Part shown: piece after piece, positions 25,179 to 33,634 of the stretch | Layout: each line of letters begins with the position of its first letter | Position numbering within the stretch: position 1 is the first letter of the stretch | DNA from: Sulfitobacter marinus | GTDB taxonomy: Bacteria > Pseudomonadota > Alphaproteobacteria > Rhodobacterales > Rhodobacteraceae | Direction: 5' to 3' | DNA length: 64,000 bases | Assembly (NCBI RefSeq): GCF_900116285.1 | Contig: NZ_FPAJ01000005.1 | Coordinates: 159,910-223,909 of the forward strand | Notes under the pieces: model-generated | What the model saw: the letters and a program-made list of their open reading frames with translations, nothing else | Databases searched by the model: none | Told to the model about the DNA's origin: nothing | Made by a program: the position numbers and the translations under genes

Positions 25179-26001
25179 TCTTGATCATCCGCAGCGCTTT
25201 GTGCCGGGCCGGCTTTTGCTGGCCGGACTGCTACTGTTTGCCAGTGCTGGCATAGCAGCCGCGCAGGATGGCGGTTTTTTGGGAACATTGTCCGATGTGG
25301 TCGGCAATGCAGCCCAAGGCAGCGACGAGAACGCCAATCTGTCAGGACGGATCGTACAGTTCATCGCCCTGATCACCGTGCTTAGCATCGCGCCGGGCCT
25401 GTTGGTTGTCATGACCAGCTTTACCCGGTTTGTGATCGTTCTTTCGATGCTGCGTTCGGCCTTGGGGTTGAACCAGACACCACCCAATATCGTGCTGACG
25501 TCACTTGCGCTGTTCATGACTTTTTTCGTGATGCAACCGGTGTTTGAGGACGCGTATGAAGGCGGCGTTGTCCCGCTGTTGAACAACACATTGGCCGAAG
25601 AACAGGCGATCGAGAGGATCGCGGACCCGTTCCGGGCTTTCATGTTCGTTAATACCCGGCCACAGGATTACGCATTGTTCCTTAACGTTTCCAAAACCGA
25701 CGAAGAGGCCGCGCAATCCGAGCTTCCCGCCACTGCGCAAGAGGCAACCTTTGCCCATCTTGTACCGGCTTTCATGATCTCGGAGCTGCGCCGTGCCTTT
25801 ACCATAGGTTTTCTGATTTACCTCCCCTTTGTCGCCATCGACCTGATTGTCGCGTCGGTCCTCATGAGCGCGGGGATGATGATGTTGCCGCCCGTGCTGA
25901 TCTCGTTGCCCTTCAAGGTGATTTTCTTTGTGCTGATTGACGGTTGGTACATGCTTGCCGGGTCGCTGATTGAAAGTTACGTGCCGTTGGCCAGCGGATG
26001 A
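25165..26001 (+). CDS. fliP: Flagellar export gate protein FliP
   Basis: A 278-residue membrane protein with a cleavable N-terminal signal (cleaved near A-A-A-Q) and about four further membrane segments. Strong family motifs are M-T-S-F-T-R-F-V-I-V-L-S-M-L-R-S-A-L-G and M-M-M-L-P-P-V-L-I-S-L-P-F-K. Core of the FliPQR channel. No FliO-like gene precedes it here, although FliO normally helps FliP assemble; FliN occupies that position. It begins inside fliN and is followed by fliG after 24 bases. Confidence 0.96.
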   Translation: MSLTDLDHPQRFVPGRLLLAGLLLFASAGIAAAQDGGFLGTLSDVVGNAAQGSDENANLSGRIVQFIALITVLSIAPGLLVVMTSFTRFVIVLSMLRSALGLNQTPPNIVLTSLALFMTFFVMQPVFEDAYEGGVVPLLNNTLAEEQAIERIADPFRAFMFVNTRPQDYALFLNVSKTDEEAAQSELPATAQEATFAHLVPAFMISELRRAFTIGFLIYLPFVAIDLIVASVLMSAGMMMLPPVLISLPFKVIFFVLIDGWYMLAGSLIESYVPLASG

Positions 26002-26025
26002 CCTGCACCTGAAAAGGAGTGTTCC

Positions 26026-27078
26026 ATGACCCCGACTACGCCTACCAAAGATCGCAGCGCCGCGATCATGCTAAAAAAGATGAAAGGCCCGACCAAAGCA
26101 GCCATTACTTTTTTATGCTTGGGCGAACAGGCCGGATCAAAATTGATGCAACAGCTTGGCAGTGCCGAAATCGAACGTATGACCGCCGCCATGAGCCAAC
26201 TGGGGCCAATCCCGTCAGAGGTGGTCGAGGCTGTGCTGGGCGAATTCACAAAAAAGGTGATCAGCGGCACCAGCGCCGTCGTGGGGTCAATGTCGACAGC
26301 GGAATCCATGCTGCGTAAATTCCTGCCCGAGGACCAGGTGGCCGATATCCTGAACAATGTCCGCACCAACAAGCGCGAAGACGCCATGTGGCGCGGTTTT
26401 GGGGCACTGAACGAAACGGTCATCGCGAACTACCTGAAGGGCGAGCATGATCAAACGGCGGCGGCGATCCTGAACAACGTCGACACCGCAGTCGCAGCCA
26501 AGGTTCTGCCGCTTCTGGGGGCCGACCGCATGCATGACGTAGCAGAGCGCATGATCACCATGGAGGCTGTTCCCCTGCATATGATGCAGCAGATCGAGGA
26601 AACGCTGAAACTGGACATCATGTCGGACGCGATACACACCAGTTCGGCCGAAACACATCAGCGCATGGCCGATCTGTTCAACAAACTGGATGTTCAGGCC
26701 TTTGAACAACTGTCTGGTGCCCTGAACATACGTGTCCCTGAGGCGTTTCATGCCATCAAACAACGCATGTTTGTCTTTGACGATCTGATCAAGCTGAACA
26801 TGCAGGACATTGCACAGGTGATGCGCGGGCTGGAAGGCGAAATCCTGCCCCTGGCCATGCGCGGCGCAAAGAAAGAACTGCGCGATCACCTGATGGAATG
26901 CCTGCCGCAGCGGTCACGCCAGATGTTGATGGATGAGATGGAGGCAGCCGGTCCAGTACGCGGACGCGATGTGCGTGCTGCTCAGGCGGAAATGGTGAAC
27001 TATGCCAAGACTCTCGCCGATGAAGGCGAGATCGACTTGCCGTCCAATATTGACGACGATGACGAGCTGTTCGAATAA
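26026..27078 (+). CDS. fliG: Flagellar motor switch protein FliG
   Basis: A 350-residue torque-generating C-ring protein. N-terminal L-C-L-G-E-Q-A-G-S-K-L-M, central E-E-T-L-K-L-D and the C-terminal charged helix region (V-F-D-D-L-I-K-L, M-R-G-A-K-K-E-L-R-D-H-L) contacting MotA are all present. AAAAGGAG lies about 7 bases upstream of the ATG. It is last in the fliF operon, ending only 9 bases before the convergent DUF1217 gene. Placement after fliP rather than after fliF is a lineage peculiarity. Confidence 0.95.
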   Translation: MTPTTPTKDRSAAIMLKKMKGPTKAAITFLCLGEQAGSKLMQQLGSAEIERMTAAMSQLGPIPSEVVEAVLGEFTKKVISGTSAVVGSMSTAESMLRKFLPEDQVADILNNVRTNKREDAMWRGFGALNETVIANYLKGEHDQTAAAILNNVDTAVAAKVLPLLGADRMHDVAERMITMEAVPLHMMQQIEETLKLDIMSDAIHTSSAETHQRMADLFNKLDVQAFEQLSGALNIRVPEAFHAIKQRMFVFDDLIKLNMQDIAQVMRGLEGEILPLAMRGAKKELRDHLMECLPQRSRQMLMDEMEAAGPVRGRDVRAAQAEMVNYAKTLADEGEIDLPSNIDDDDELFE

Positions 27079-27087
27079 CGGTTCAGG

Positions 27088-27915
27088 TTAGCTGTAGCTG
27101 CCAGAGCCATTTCGCACGATCGTCGGGATATCGATTGTGATAATGTTCAAATTGCCACCCTGCGACGACGACACCGCGCTTTGCATCAACGTTAAGGCAG
27201 CATTCGATTGCGAGGTGATCCCTTCAATCGCGTCGTATATGGCAGAGAAACGCGACACCAGCCTGTCGACCTCTGCCGGGTCTTTCAGCTTCTCGATGTC
27301 AAATTTCTGCGCGAATAGCTCTGCCTGACGGTCGATATCAACCTGAACAACCTCATCCGGCAGGCCAAGTGCGCGGCGCATGAACGTGCCTAGGTCTTCG
27401 TCTTTCAGCACATCGAACCATGTATTGATCTCAGACGCTTTGGCCTTGAATTCAAGCGCGATACCAGCCCCGGTGTTATCTTCGGCGGCGCTGTTTAGCA
27501 CCAGACGTTCTTTGAACCTTGTGATCATCTCGGCCTGCCAGTCCGGATCGTCAAAATTCGCGCTTGCCCCGCCATCGGGGGCGAACCCAAGCGTGTCGTA
27601 CATCTCACGGATTTTGGGATCGGTCAGGCGGTTGACCAAGGATGTGCGGTCTGAGACGTCGCTTTCCAACGCCTTGCGCACCAAAGCCTTGCCAAAAATC
27701 TGGTCCTCAAGATCAAAGGCGCGCATCACAAAGGTATAGACCTCGGTATCCGCAATCAGCTCCTTGGCCGATCCAATAGAGCCGATACGTTCGCTGAACG
27801 CAGCGACTTGCCGGGCGTTCAGGGCATTGCTTGCCACCAGATCAAGCTGCTTGTCGCGGGTCGCGTCAAACAGTTTGACGGCCAGCTGCGTGCCCATCCC
27901 GCCAAGTGATATCAC
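27088..27915 (-). CDS. DUF1217 flagellar-associated protein
   Basis: A 275-residue protein with one or two DUF1217 units; the pattern E-L-I-A-D-T-E-V-Y-T-F-V-M-R-A-F-D-L-E-D and R-L-T-D-P-K-I-R-E-M-Y-D-T-L-G-F is typical. These proteins occur in alphaproteobacterial flagellar clusters and have no established activity. The GTG at 27915 overlaps the flbT stop as GTGA; longer starts would run through flbT and are unlikely. The tail is Ser/Asn-rich. Third gene of the flaF-flbT unit, so a role in flagellin or filament control is possible but unproven. Confidence 0.8.
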   Translation of the reverse strand: MISLGGMGTQLAVKLFDATRDKQLDLVASNALNARQVAAFSERIGSIGSAKELIADTEVYTFVMRAFDLEDQIFGKALVRKALESDVSDRTSLVNRLTDPKIREMYDTLGFAPDGGASANFDDPDWQAEMITRFKERLVLNSAAEDNTGAGIALEFKAKASEINTWFDVLKDEDLGTFMRRALGLPDEVVQVDIDRQAELFAQKFDIEKLKDPAEVDRLVSRFSAIYDAIEGITSQSNAALTLMQSAVSSSQGGNLNIITIDIPTIVRNGSGSYS

Positions 27916-28337
27916 ACGTGCACCATTTCCTGAGGGGGCGGACGCTTGATCGGACTGATTTGCATCAGCTCGGCCTCGTACTTCAACACACCACGCAATT
28001 CGCTCATCGCTTTGTAGTAGTCTGACATGCTTACGTAGTTGGCGGCTTCCATGATGCGGATTCGCATTTCGGGGCCAAAACAACAGGCCAGTTCGGCAAG
28101 GCCCTGCTGTATCATTGTAAGCACCTGATCGCGGGTTTCTGGCCGGATCAAAGCGGTCTGCAACAGAAAGTAGACCTTGGAGACCGGGGTCGATTGCGCC
28201 TCGGGTTTTAGCAAGTCGGATTCGCGGACGATGTCGGCGCGGTTCTCGACTGTCAGCGCCTGACGGCGATCACCGTTCCGGATCACGCAGCCATTTACCA
28301 CGACCCGTTCGCGCGGTTTCAGTGTTAGTTTCAGCAT
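27912..28337 (-). CDS. flbT: Flagellin mRNA regulator FlbT
   Basis: A 141-residue protein. The start L-K-L-T-L-K-P-R-E-R-V-V-V-N-G-C-V-I-R-N-G is the FlbT signature. In Caulobacter FlbT binds the flagellin 5' leader and promotes decay when no hook is present. GGAGG 6 bases before the ATG (28337) fixes the start. It lies between flaF and the DUF1217 gene, just downstream of two flagellin genes that share a conserved leader element, consistent with that control operating here. Confidence 0.94.
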   Translation of the reverse strand: MLKLTLKPRERVVVNGCVIRNGDRRQALTVENRADIVRESDLLKPEAQSTPVSKVYFLLQTALIRPETRDQVLTMIQQGLAELACCFGPEMRIRIMEAANYVSMSDYYKAMSELRGVLKYEAELMQISPIKRPPPQEMVHV

Positions 28338-28338
28338 A

Positions 28339-28746
28339 TTATACCTCCTGCACCGCAGTTGTGGCCGCCTGACCCGAAAGCCCCGCCACAATATTTGTGT
28401 TGATCTCAACCAGCCCGGCAACGCTGCCTTGCCCCGCCATCAAGCCCGATGTCTGACGATCAACCCAAAGCGCCAACGAGATCAGCGAGGCCTTGAGTGC
28501 GGCAGGCATCGTATTCTCGGGCTCGGCCAGATCATGGCGCAGGGTGGACCAAAAGCGCTGGTTTTCGTACAGGCTGTCGCGCAACCCTTCGGAAAGGATC
28601 GCCAGACGATCCGCCGGACTGTCACTTGCGTCAAATGCCTTGCCTTTTTCGGCTAGGTCATGTGTCACGCGCGACAGAATCCGACGTTCGATCTGCCGGG
28701 GCGTCTCGCTTTCCCGGATGGTCTTCTTATATGCGGCCAAGCTCAT
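28339..28746 (-). CDS. flaF: Flagellin synthesis regulator FlaF
   Basis: A 135-residue protein. The start A-Y-K-K-T-I-R-E-S-E-T-P-R-Q-I-E-R-R-I-L is the conserved FlaF region. In Caulobacter FlaF works opposite FlbT and is needed for flagellin translation and export. AGAGG precedes the ATG at 28746. It is separated from the second flagellin gene by 77 bases and from flbT by a single base, so it is probably co-transcribed with flbT and maybe read from the flagellin promoter as well. Confidence 0.93.
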   Translation of the reverse strand: MSLAAYKKTIRESETPRQIERRILSRVTHDLAEKGKAFDASDSPADRLAILSEGLRDSLYENQRFWSTLRHDLAEPENTMPAALKASLISLALWVDRQTSGLMAGQGSVAGLVEINTNIVAGLSGQAATTAVQEV

Positions 28747-28823
28747 GTGGTTGCCTCTTTTACTGTATTTCCTGCTCGTCTTGCCCCCATCCGGAGGCAT
28801 ATCTCACCTGTTGTTATTACGGC

Positions 28824-29660
28824 CTATTTGAAGAGGCTCAGGATGTTCTGTGGTGATTGGTTCGCAATAGACAACGATTGCGTGGAAAGCTGCTGCTGCA
28901 CCTGAAGCGATTGCAGGCGCGCGGCTTCTTCTTCCATATCGGCATCGATCATCGAACCAACGCCCGCATCCAAGCGGTCGGTCAATTCATTGAGAAAGTT
29001 CTGCTGAGTCTCGATGGATTTTTCGGCGATACCAAGGTCCGTCGCCCCATTGATCACGTCAGTCAGATACCCTTCGGCGGTTGTCAGAGCGATTTCCAGA
29101 TCGGCCGCGGTGGTCGTGTTATCAATCGCAATTGCAGCAAAGTTGATTTGCACAGCCTCAAGATCCACCGAATTGAACTCAATGGTCGTGGTTGACAGCG
29201 CACCGCCAGAACGGCTGACGCCCGAAACGACTTCTTTTGCACCAGCACCAGCAGCCGAAATCAGATTTTCGCCGTTAAACGAAGACTGTTCAATCGCCGT
29301 TTGCATCTGCGCGGCAAGAGAGCTTAGTTCTTTCTGGACATCCAGCTGATCGACGCCTTCGGTCTGGGCAAAGGCCAGACGATCCACAAATTGTTGCGCG
29401 AGATCAACCATGGTTTCCGCACCAAGGCGGGCAGTCGAGACCGAATTTTTCGCCAGTGTCAGACCCTCGTAAACGGCTTTGTTCATGCCGCTTTCAGATT
29501 CCATCGTCGTCGAGATCGAGAAATACGAAGCGTTGTCCTTGGCTGAGTTCACCTTCATCCCGGTGGAAATCCGGTTTTGGGTTTCGCTAAGCTGATCGTT
29601 AATTCCGCGCAATGTCGAAAGAGCGTGCATTGCCGATGTATTCGTTAAAATTGAGGACAT
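28824..29660 (-). CDS. fliC: Flagellin, second copy
   Basis: A 278-residue filament protein. It has the conserved N-terminal helix (S-S-I-L-T-N-T-S-A-M and R-I-S-T-G-M-K-V-N-S-A-K-D-N-A-S-Y-F) and C-terminal helix (Q-Q-Q-L-S-T-Q-S-L-S-I-A-N-Q-S-P-Q-N-I-L-S-L-F). The short middle part means it lacks the outer D2/D3 domains. It aligns without gaps to the flagellin at 29796; I count about 43 differences in 278 (near 85% identity), concentrated in the middle. GGAGACC precedes the ATG. Its 5' leader shares an element with the other copy. Confidence 0.96.
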   Translation of the reverse strand: MSSILTNTSAMHALSTLRGINDQLSETQNRISTGMKVNSAKDNASYFSISTTMESESGMNKAVYEGLTLAKNSVSTARLGAETMVDLAQQFVDRLAFAQTEGVDQLDVQKELSSLAAQMQTAIEQSSFNGENLISAAGAGAKEVVSGVSRSGGALSTTTIEFNSVDLEAVQINFAAIAIDNTTTAADLEIALTTAEGYLTDVINGATDLGIAEKSIETQQNFLNELTDRLDAGVGSMIDADMEEEAARLQSLQVQQQLSTQSLSIANQSPQNILSLFK

Positions 29661-29684
29661 GTGGTCTCCGTACTGTTCTAGTTT

Positions 29685-29706
29685 CGTTCAAGTCGTCTTC
29701 TGACAA
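29685..29706 (-). promoter_or_regulatory. Conserved flagellin leader element, copy 2
   Basis: Read on the minus strand it begins TTGTCAGAAGACGAC and continues TTGAACG, ending 24 bases before the ATG at 29660. The first flagellin gene has a near-identical block at exactly the same distance. Candidate binding site for FlbT or another leader-binding regulator; the role is inferred. Confidence 0.55.
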
Positions 29707-29740
29707 CCGCAAGCCATAGTCCGTCCTAGTTTGGTCGAGT

Positions 29741-29771
29741 TCCGGCCCCAAATTTTCATCCGGGGCCGGAA
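29741..29771 (-). terminator. Strong hairpin after the first flagellin gene
   Basis: TTCCGGCCCC (29741-29750) and GGGGCCGGAA (29762-29771) form a perfect 10-base stem with an 11-base loop, 24 bases beyond the flagellin stop. The T-run lies on the plus-strand side, so for the flagellin message it is more a 3'-stabilising hairpin or Rho-dependent end than a textbook intrinsic terminator. Confidence 0.65.
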
Positions 29772-29795
29772 GAGTTTTTACTACCTAGGTTACCA

Positions 29796-30632
29796 TTAAC
29801 GGAACAAGCTCAGGATGTTCTGTGGAGCTTGGTTTGCGATTGACAAAGATTGTGTGGAAAGCTGCTGCTGCACCTGGAGGGACTGCAAGCGTGCCGCTTC
29901 TTGTTCCATATCGGCGTCAACCATCGAGCCAACACCCACGTCGAGACGGTCGCCCAGCTCGCTCAGGAATGTTTGCTGAGTTTCAACCTGCTTTTCCGCG
30001 ATACCAAGATCTGTTGCAGCATCTGTCACAGCCGAAAGAAACCCTTCGGCGTTTGTCAGTGCCAATTCCAAATCCGCTGCGGTCGTGGTGTTATCGATCG
30101 CAACCGCGGCAAAGCTCGTTTGTACGGCTTCAAGATCTGTCGAGGTGAACGAGATCTTGGTTGTCGACAATGCAGCGCCTGAACGGCTTACACCTGAAAC
30201 AACGTCTTTTGCACCTGCACCAGCAGCCGAAATCAGGTTTTCACCGTTAAAGGAAGACTGGTTGATCGCGGTCGCCATTTGCGCAGCCAAGGATGTAAGT
30301 TCTTTTTGAACATCTGCTTGGTCAACGCCTTCGGTCTGAGCAAATGCCAGACGGTCGACGAATTGCTGCGACAAATCAACCATGGTTTCCGCGCCAAGAC
30401 GTGCGGTTGAGATCGAGTTTTTGGTCAGTGTCAGACCTTCGTTTACAGCTTTATTCATGCCGCCTTCTGATTTCATCGTGGTAGAGATCGAGAAATAAGA
30501 AGCGTTATCCTTGGCGGAGTTAACCTTCATACCGGTGGAGATACGGTTTTGGGTTTCGCTAAGGTTATTGTTCACGCTCCGAAGAGTGGAGAGTGCGTTC
30601 ATTGCGGAGCTGTTTGTGAGGATTGAGGACAT
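29796..30632 (-). CDS. fliC: Flagellin, first copy
   Basis: A 278-residue flagellin, first of a tandem pair. Conserved terminal helices are intact (S-S-I-L-T-N-S-S-A-M-N-A-L near the start, S-L-S-I-A-N-Q-A-P-Q-N-I-L-S-L-F at the end). It lies downstream of flgN and ends in a strong hairpin. AGGAAT precedes the ATG. A GCGGG/CCCGC stem-loop (30681-30695) and the conserved leader block lie upstream, suggesting control at the mRNA level. Which copy is the major filament protein cannot be told from sequence. Confidence 0.96.
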   Translation of the reverse strand: MSSILTNSSAMNALSTLRSVNNNLSETQNRISTGMKVNSAKDNASYFSISTTMKSEGGMNKAVNEGLTLTKNSISTARLGAETMVDLSQQFVDRLAFAQTEGVDQADVQKELTSLAAQMATAINQSSFNGENLISAAGAGAKDVVSGVSRSGAALSTTKISFTSTDLEAVQTSFAAVAIDNTTTAADLELALTNAEGFLSAVTDAATDLGIAEKQVETQQTFLSELGDRLDVGVGSMVDADMEQEAARLQSLQVQQQLSTQSLSIANQAPQNILSLFR

Positions 30633-30656
30633 GTGTATTCCTGACTATTCTTAGTA

Positions 30657-30678
30657 CGTCATGTCGTCATTCTGACAA
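30657..30678 (-). promoter_or_regulatory. Conserved flagellin leader element, copy 1
   Basis: On the minus strand it reads TTGTCAGAATGACGAC then ATGACG, ending 24 bases before the ATG at 30632, the same spacing as in the second flagellin gene. The 24 bases between the element and the ATG also share AGAA-AGT--GGA. A GC-rich hairpin (30681-30695) lies just upstream. Likely part of the untranslated leader. Confidence 0.55.
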
Positions 30679-30737
30679 CTGCGGGGGTTGCCCGCGTAAA
30701 CTGTTGTTATGCGCAAATCTGTCAACATTGAGGCAAA

Positions 30738-31115
30738 TCAAAAGCTTTTGTCCACAGATGGAGAGGGTGTTGCGCGGTTGACACGCTTCGCGCCTTCACG
30801 GCCGTAAAGGCCTGCAAGACTATGGCGTTCCCGCGTGTCGGTAACTTCTTGGATCACTTCCGCTGTCGCGCGTTGTGCCTGTTGCAAATGCTGCTGGTCC
30901 CGCAGGATCAGCTCTTTCAGACCGCTCAGTTGCTCTTTGCTGACGGCTTCGGGGTTCTCTTGCAATTGTTTCTCCAGAACCGCGCTTAGGCGTGCTTTTT
31001 CCCCCGAATATTCAACCAGTTGAGAAAACTGTCCGCCCTCAATCGCTGCAATTTCCTTGCGCAGCAAGTTACCCAATGCATCAACTGCGGCCAGCGCTTG
31101 TCGTTGATTGTTCAT
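30738..31115 (-). CDS. flgN: FlgN-like chaperone for hook-associated proteins
   Basis: A 125-residue, mostly helical protein. The pattern L-L-R-K-E-I-A-A-I-E-G-G-Q-F-S-Q-L-V in the first helix and the C-terminal H-S-L-A-G-L-Y-G-R-E-G match FlgN, the cytosolic chaperone that brings FlgK and FlgL to the export gate. It overlaps flgJ by four bases (ATGA) and lies in the operon carrying flgL and flgK, its expected clients. FlgN sequences are weakly conserved, so the name is probable rather than certain. Confidence 0.8.
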   Translation of the reverse strand: MNNQRQALAAVDALGNLLRKEIAAIEGGQFSQLVEYSGEKARLSAVLEKQLQENPEAVSKEQLSGLKELILRDQQHLQQAQRATAEVIQEVTDTRERHSLAGLYGREGAKRVNRATPSPSVDKSF

Positions 31116-31414
31116 AGGTCTTGCCCCGTCTGGTAACGCTGGATTGCGGCGTCGATCCCTTTGGCAATGCCTGTTGAATTCTGCTCTGCAATGCTGCGGC
31201 CGATGGCGTCAGACAGGAAGCTGCGCCAGGTCTCTTCCGCGTGGCCACCGCCGAAATCTCCGATGTTCACCGTAGACAACATTTCATCAACCATCTGGCC
31301 CAAAAACATGGCTTCGAAATCCGTCGATGATTGTGACGGTGCCTGCCGGTTCCGGGCAGCAGTCGTATCGGCGGAAGAGGAAGTCGCGATAGCGGAAAGG
31401 GGAGGGAGTTCCAT
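31112..31414 (-). CDS. flgJ: Rod-binding protein FlgJ (no muramidase domain)
   Basis: A 100-residue protein equal to the N-terminal rod-cap domain of FlgJ (D-F-E-A-M-F-L-G-Q-M-V-D-E-M-L, then S-F-L-S-D-A-I-G-R-S-I-A). The C-terminal muramidase domain of enteric FlgJ is absent, as usual in alphaproteobacteria; a separate lytic transglycosylase is at 14970-15803. TAGGAGGT overlaps the end of flgI and gives a strong ribosome site. Position flgI-flgJ-flgN is conserved. Confidence 0.9.
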   Translation of the reverse strand: MELPPLSAIATSSSADTTAARNRQAPSQSSTDFEAMFLGQMVDEMLSTVNIGDFGGGHAEETWRSFLSDAIGRSIAEQNSTGIAKGIDAAIQRYQTGQDL

Positions 31415-31425
31415 GCAAATACCTC

Positions 31426-32526
31426 CTAAATAATCTCAAGATCGGCATGCAAAGCACCTGCCGCCTTGATCGCCTGAAGGATCGAAATCGTCTCGGTCGC
31501 GCCGACGCCAATGGCGTTCAACCCGTCGACCAGACGTTGCAAACTGACCGATCCATCAATGACAGCAAACTGCGCATCGCGTTTTTCAACTTCGACGGTT
31601 GAATTGGGGACAATCACAGTGGTCCCGCCGATGGACAGCGCTTCGGGCTGACTGACGTCGAAATCATCGCGCACGGTGACCGTCAGACCACCCTGGCTGA
31701 CCGCGACCCGGTCAATCCGCACGTCGGCCCCGATGACGATGGTCCCGGATCGCGCGTCGATCACAACCTTGGCGACCTGATCGGGTTCGACCAGTAGCGG
31801 TTCGATATCGGCCATCAGGTCGAACAGCGAAACCTTCCCGCCTTCTTCAATGGCAATTGTGCGTGGATCCAGCGCGGTTGCAATGGGGCCAATTGCATCG
31901 TTGATGGCCTTCTCAACCCGTTTGGCCGTGACAAAATCAGGATTGCGCAGCGCCAAAAGAACACGGCCCATATCTTTAAAGGCAAAGGGTACCTCGCGTT
32001 CGACAATGGCTCCGTTATCAATCCGGGCCCCCGTTGGAACGCCCTCAACAATAGATGCATTCAGACCCTGCGCCGCATAGCCTGCCACTGCAATCGGTCC
32101 TTGCGCGACGGCGTAGATCTCTCCGTCGGCGGCGGAAAGCGGGGTCACAATCAGGGTGCCGCCCCGCAGCGAAGATGAATCGCCCAAGGATGACACGACC
32201 ACGTCGATGGTGCTGCCTGCACGTGCAAAGGCAGGCAATGAGGCCGTCACCATGACCGCAGCGGTATTTGCAGTGCGCATCTGTTCTTCGCTCAGATTGC
32301 CGATACCCAGCCGTTCAAGCATGCCCTCAATGGCGTTTTGCGTAAAAGGCGCGTTGCGCAGTGAATCTCCGGTACCGTTCAACCCGACGACCAAACCATA
32401 GCCGACCAGGTGGTTGGACCGGACGCCCTCGACCGTGACAATATCCTTGATCCGTACCTGCGCGCTGGCGGGCGCACAAAGGCCGAACATCAGGCCGACC
32501 AGTAGGGATTTGAGGATGATATTCAT
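31426..32526 (-). CDS. flgI: Flagellar P-ring protein FlgI
   Basis: A 366-residue periplasmic protein that forms the peptidoglycan ring around the rod. The signal peptide ends near A-P-A-S-A-Q. Family motifs are L-V-G-Y-G-L-V-V-G-L-N-G-T-G-D, F-T-Q-N-A-I and G-G-T-L-I-V-T-P-L-S-A-A-D-G-E-I-Y-A-V-A-Q-G. Length is normal. It lies 16 bases after flgL; flgA, its chaperone, is in another operon at 39866. Confidence 0.96.
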   Translation of the reverse strand: MNIILKSLLVGLMFGLCAPASAQVRIKDIVTVEGVRSNHLVGYGLVVGLNGTGDSLRNAPFTQNAIEGMLERLGIGNLSEEQMRTANTAAVMVTASLPAFARAGSTIDVVVSSLGDSSSLRGGTLIVTPLSAADGEIYAVAQGPIAVAGYAAQGLNASIVEGVPTGARIDNGAIVEREVPFAFKDMGRVLLALRNPDFVTAKRVEKAINDAIGPIATALDPRTIAIEEGGKVSLFDLMADIEPLLVEPDQVAKVVIDARSGTIVIGADVRIDRVAVSQGGLTVTVRDDFDVSQPEALSIGGTTVIVPNSTVEVEKRDAQFAVIDGSVSLQRLVDGLNAIGVGATETISILQAIKAAGALHADLEII

Positions 32527-32542
32527 GGTCTGCGTTGCCGGC

Positions 32543-33625
32543 CTACATAAAGTTCAGAAATGACAGGTTTGAAAGCCGCGCAGTCACCGCGTAGCTGGAT
32601 TCAAGCTGTGTTTGCAGTTGGGTTAGACGCGTCGCCGCATCATATTGGTCCGCCCCTTCCAGCAACAACCGTTCGCCATTCAGAAAACCGGCCCGGCTTT
32701 CTTGGGCAGCAACAGTGTCGGCCAGACGGGTACGTTTCAATCCGGTGTTCGTCTCAAGCTCCGTCAACCCGCTTAACCCGCTGGTGATCGCGTTGCGTGC
32801 TTCACTTGCCCATGCCTCGCGGGCGACGGGATCGGTGATCTGATTGACGTCGACAGCGCTAAGCATCGCCAGACCGCGCATAAGATCACGTATCGCCGGA
32901 TTATTTGCCTGCGCCGTTTGGGCAATCGTTTCCGTCTCAGAAATCCTTGCCGTCAGCGGCGGGTTCAGCAGACCGCCCCCATCCAGCGCCGGGGTACCAT
33001 TGTAAAAGCTGGTCTCGAAATTGCGCGCCGGGTCACCTGCGTTTTGATCACTGAAAATGTCGCTCAGCGCATCTATCGCAACCTGCACGTCGGCCGGCGT
33101 ATTCAGCCCGCCATTTACCACATCATCTACGATCTCCGACGGCGACAAGCCTGTATTAGGGTGGGGCATGTCCCATCCCTGCAAGGGCTTTGTGTCGCTT
33201 GAGGTGCCTGACATCAGATACCCCGAGCTGTCGCTAACCCCGCTACGTTCGATCAATGTGTCGATTGCAGCGCGCGCCGCCTGCGATAGTTGTGCAGATG
33301 TTTGACCCGCCGAGGATTGTGCCAGAAACGACTGCTCCAATACATCTTGGCCGGCATCGCGGATCGCGCCAAGAGATGTCTCTACCGCAAGAAACCGGCG
33401 GTCGAGCAGCGCGTTCGATGCCAGAAAACCATCGTTGCGCGTGATCTGCATGCGGATTGCGATGGCATCGGCAGATTTATGACCAAGCGCGTCATAGGGC
33501 TTGGCCTTCAAACCTGTTGTCACCTCATAGGACGTATCCGAGATTTGTGCGGCCAGACGGCTTGTGGTTTCGCGCTGACGCAGGCTTTGCAGCGCCGTCG
33601 ATACTGTGCGGGATATTTCAGTCAT
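32543..33625 (-). CDS. flgL: Hook-filament junction protein FlgL
   Basis: A 360-residue flagellin-like junction protein. The flagellin-type N-terminus (L-A-A-Q-I-S-D-T-S-Y-E-V-T-T-G) and C-terminus (T-R-L-T-Q-L-Q-T-Q-L-E-S-S-Y-A-V-T-A-R-L-S) are visible, but the ends differ from the two true flagellins. It directly follows flgK by 9 bases, which supports FlgL rather than a third filament flagellin. Confidence 0.9.
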   Translation of the reverse strand: MTEISRTVSTALQSLRQRETTSRLAAQISDTSYEVTTGLKAKPYDALGHKSADAIAIRMQITRNDGFLASNALLDRRFLAVETSLGAIRDAGQDVLEQSFLAQSSAGQTSAQLSQAARAAIDTLIERSGVSDSSGYLMSGTSSDTKPLQGWDMPHPNTGLSPSEIVDDVVNGGLNTPADVQVAIDALSDIFSDQNAGDPARNFETSFYNGTPALDGGGLLNPPLTARISETETIAQTAQANNPAIRDLMRGLAMLSAVDVNQITDPVAREAWASEARNAITSGLSGLTELETNTGLKRTRLADTVAAQESRAGFLNGERLLLEGADQYDAATRLTQLQTQLESSYAVTARLSNLSFLNFM

Positions 33626-33634
33626 CTACCGCCC

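Noticed and set aside
32543..33625. FlgL considered as a third filament flagellin
   Set aside because: Its ends differ from the two flagellins and it sits directly after flgK, the normal place of the junction protein.
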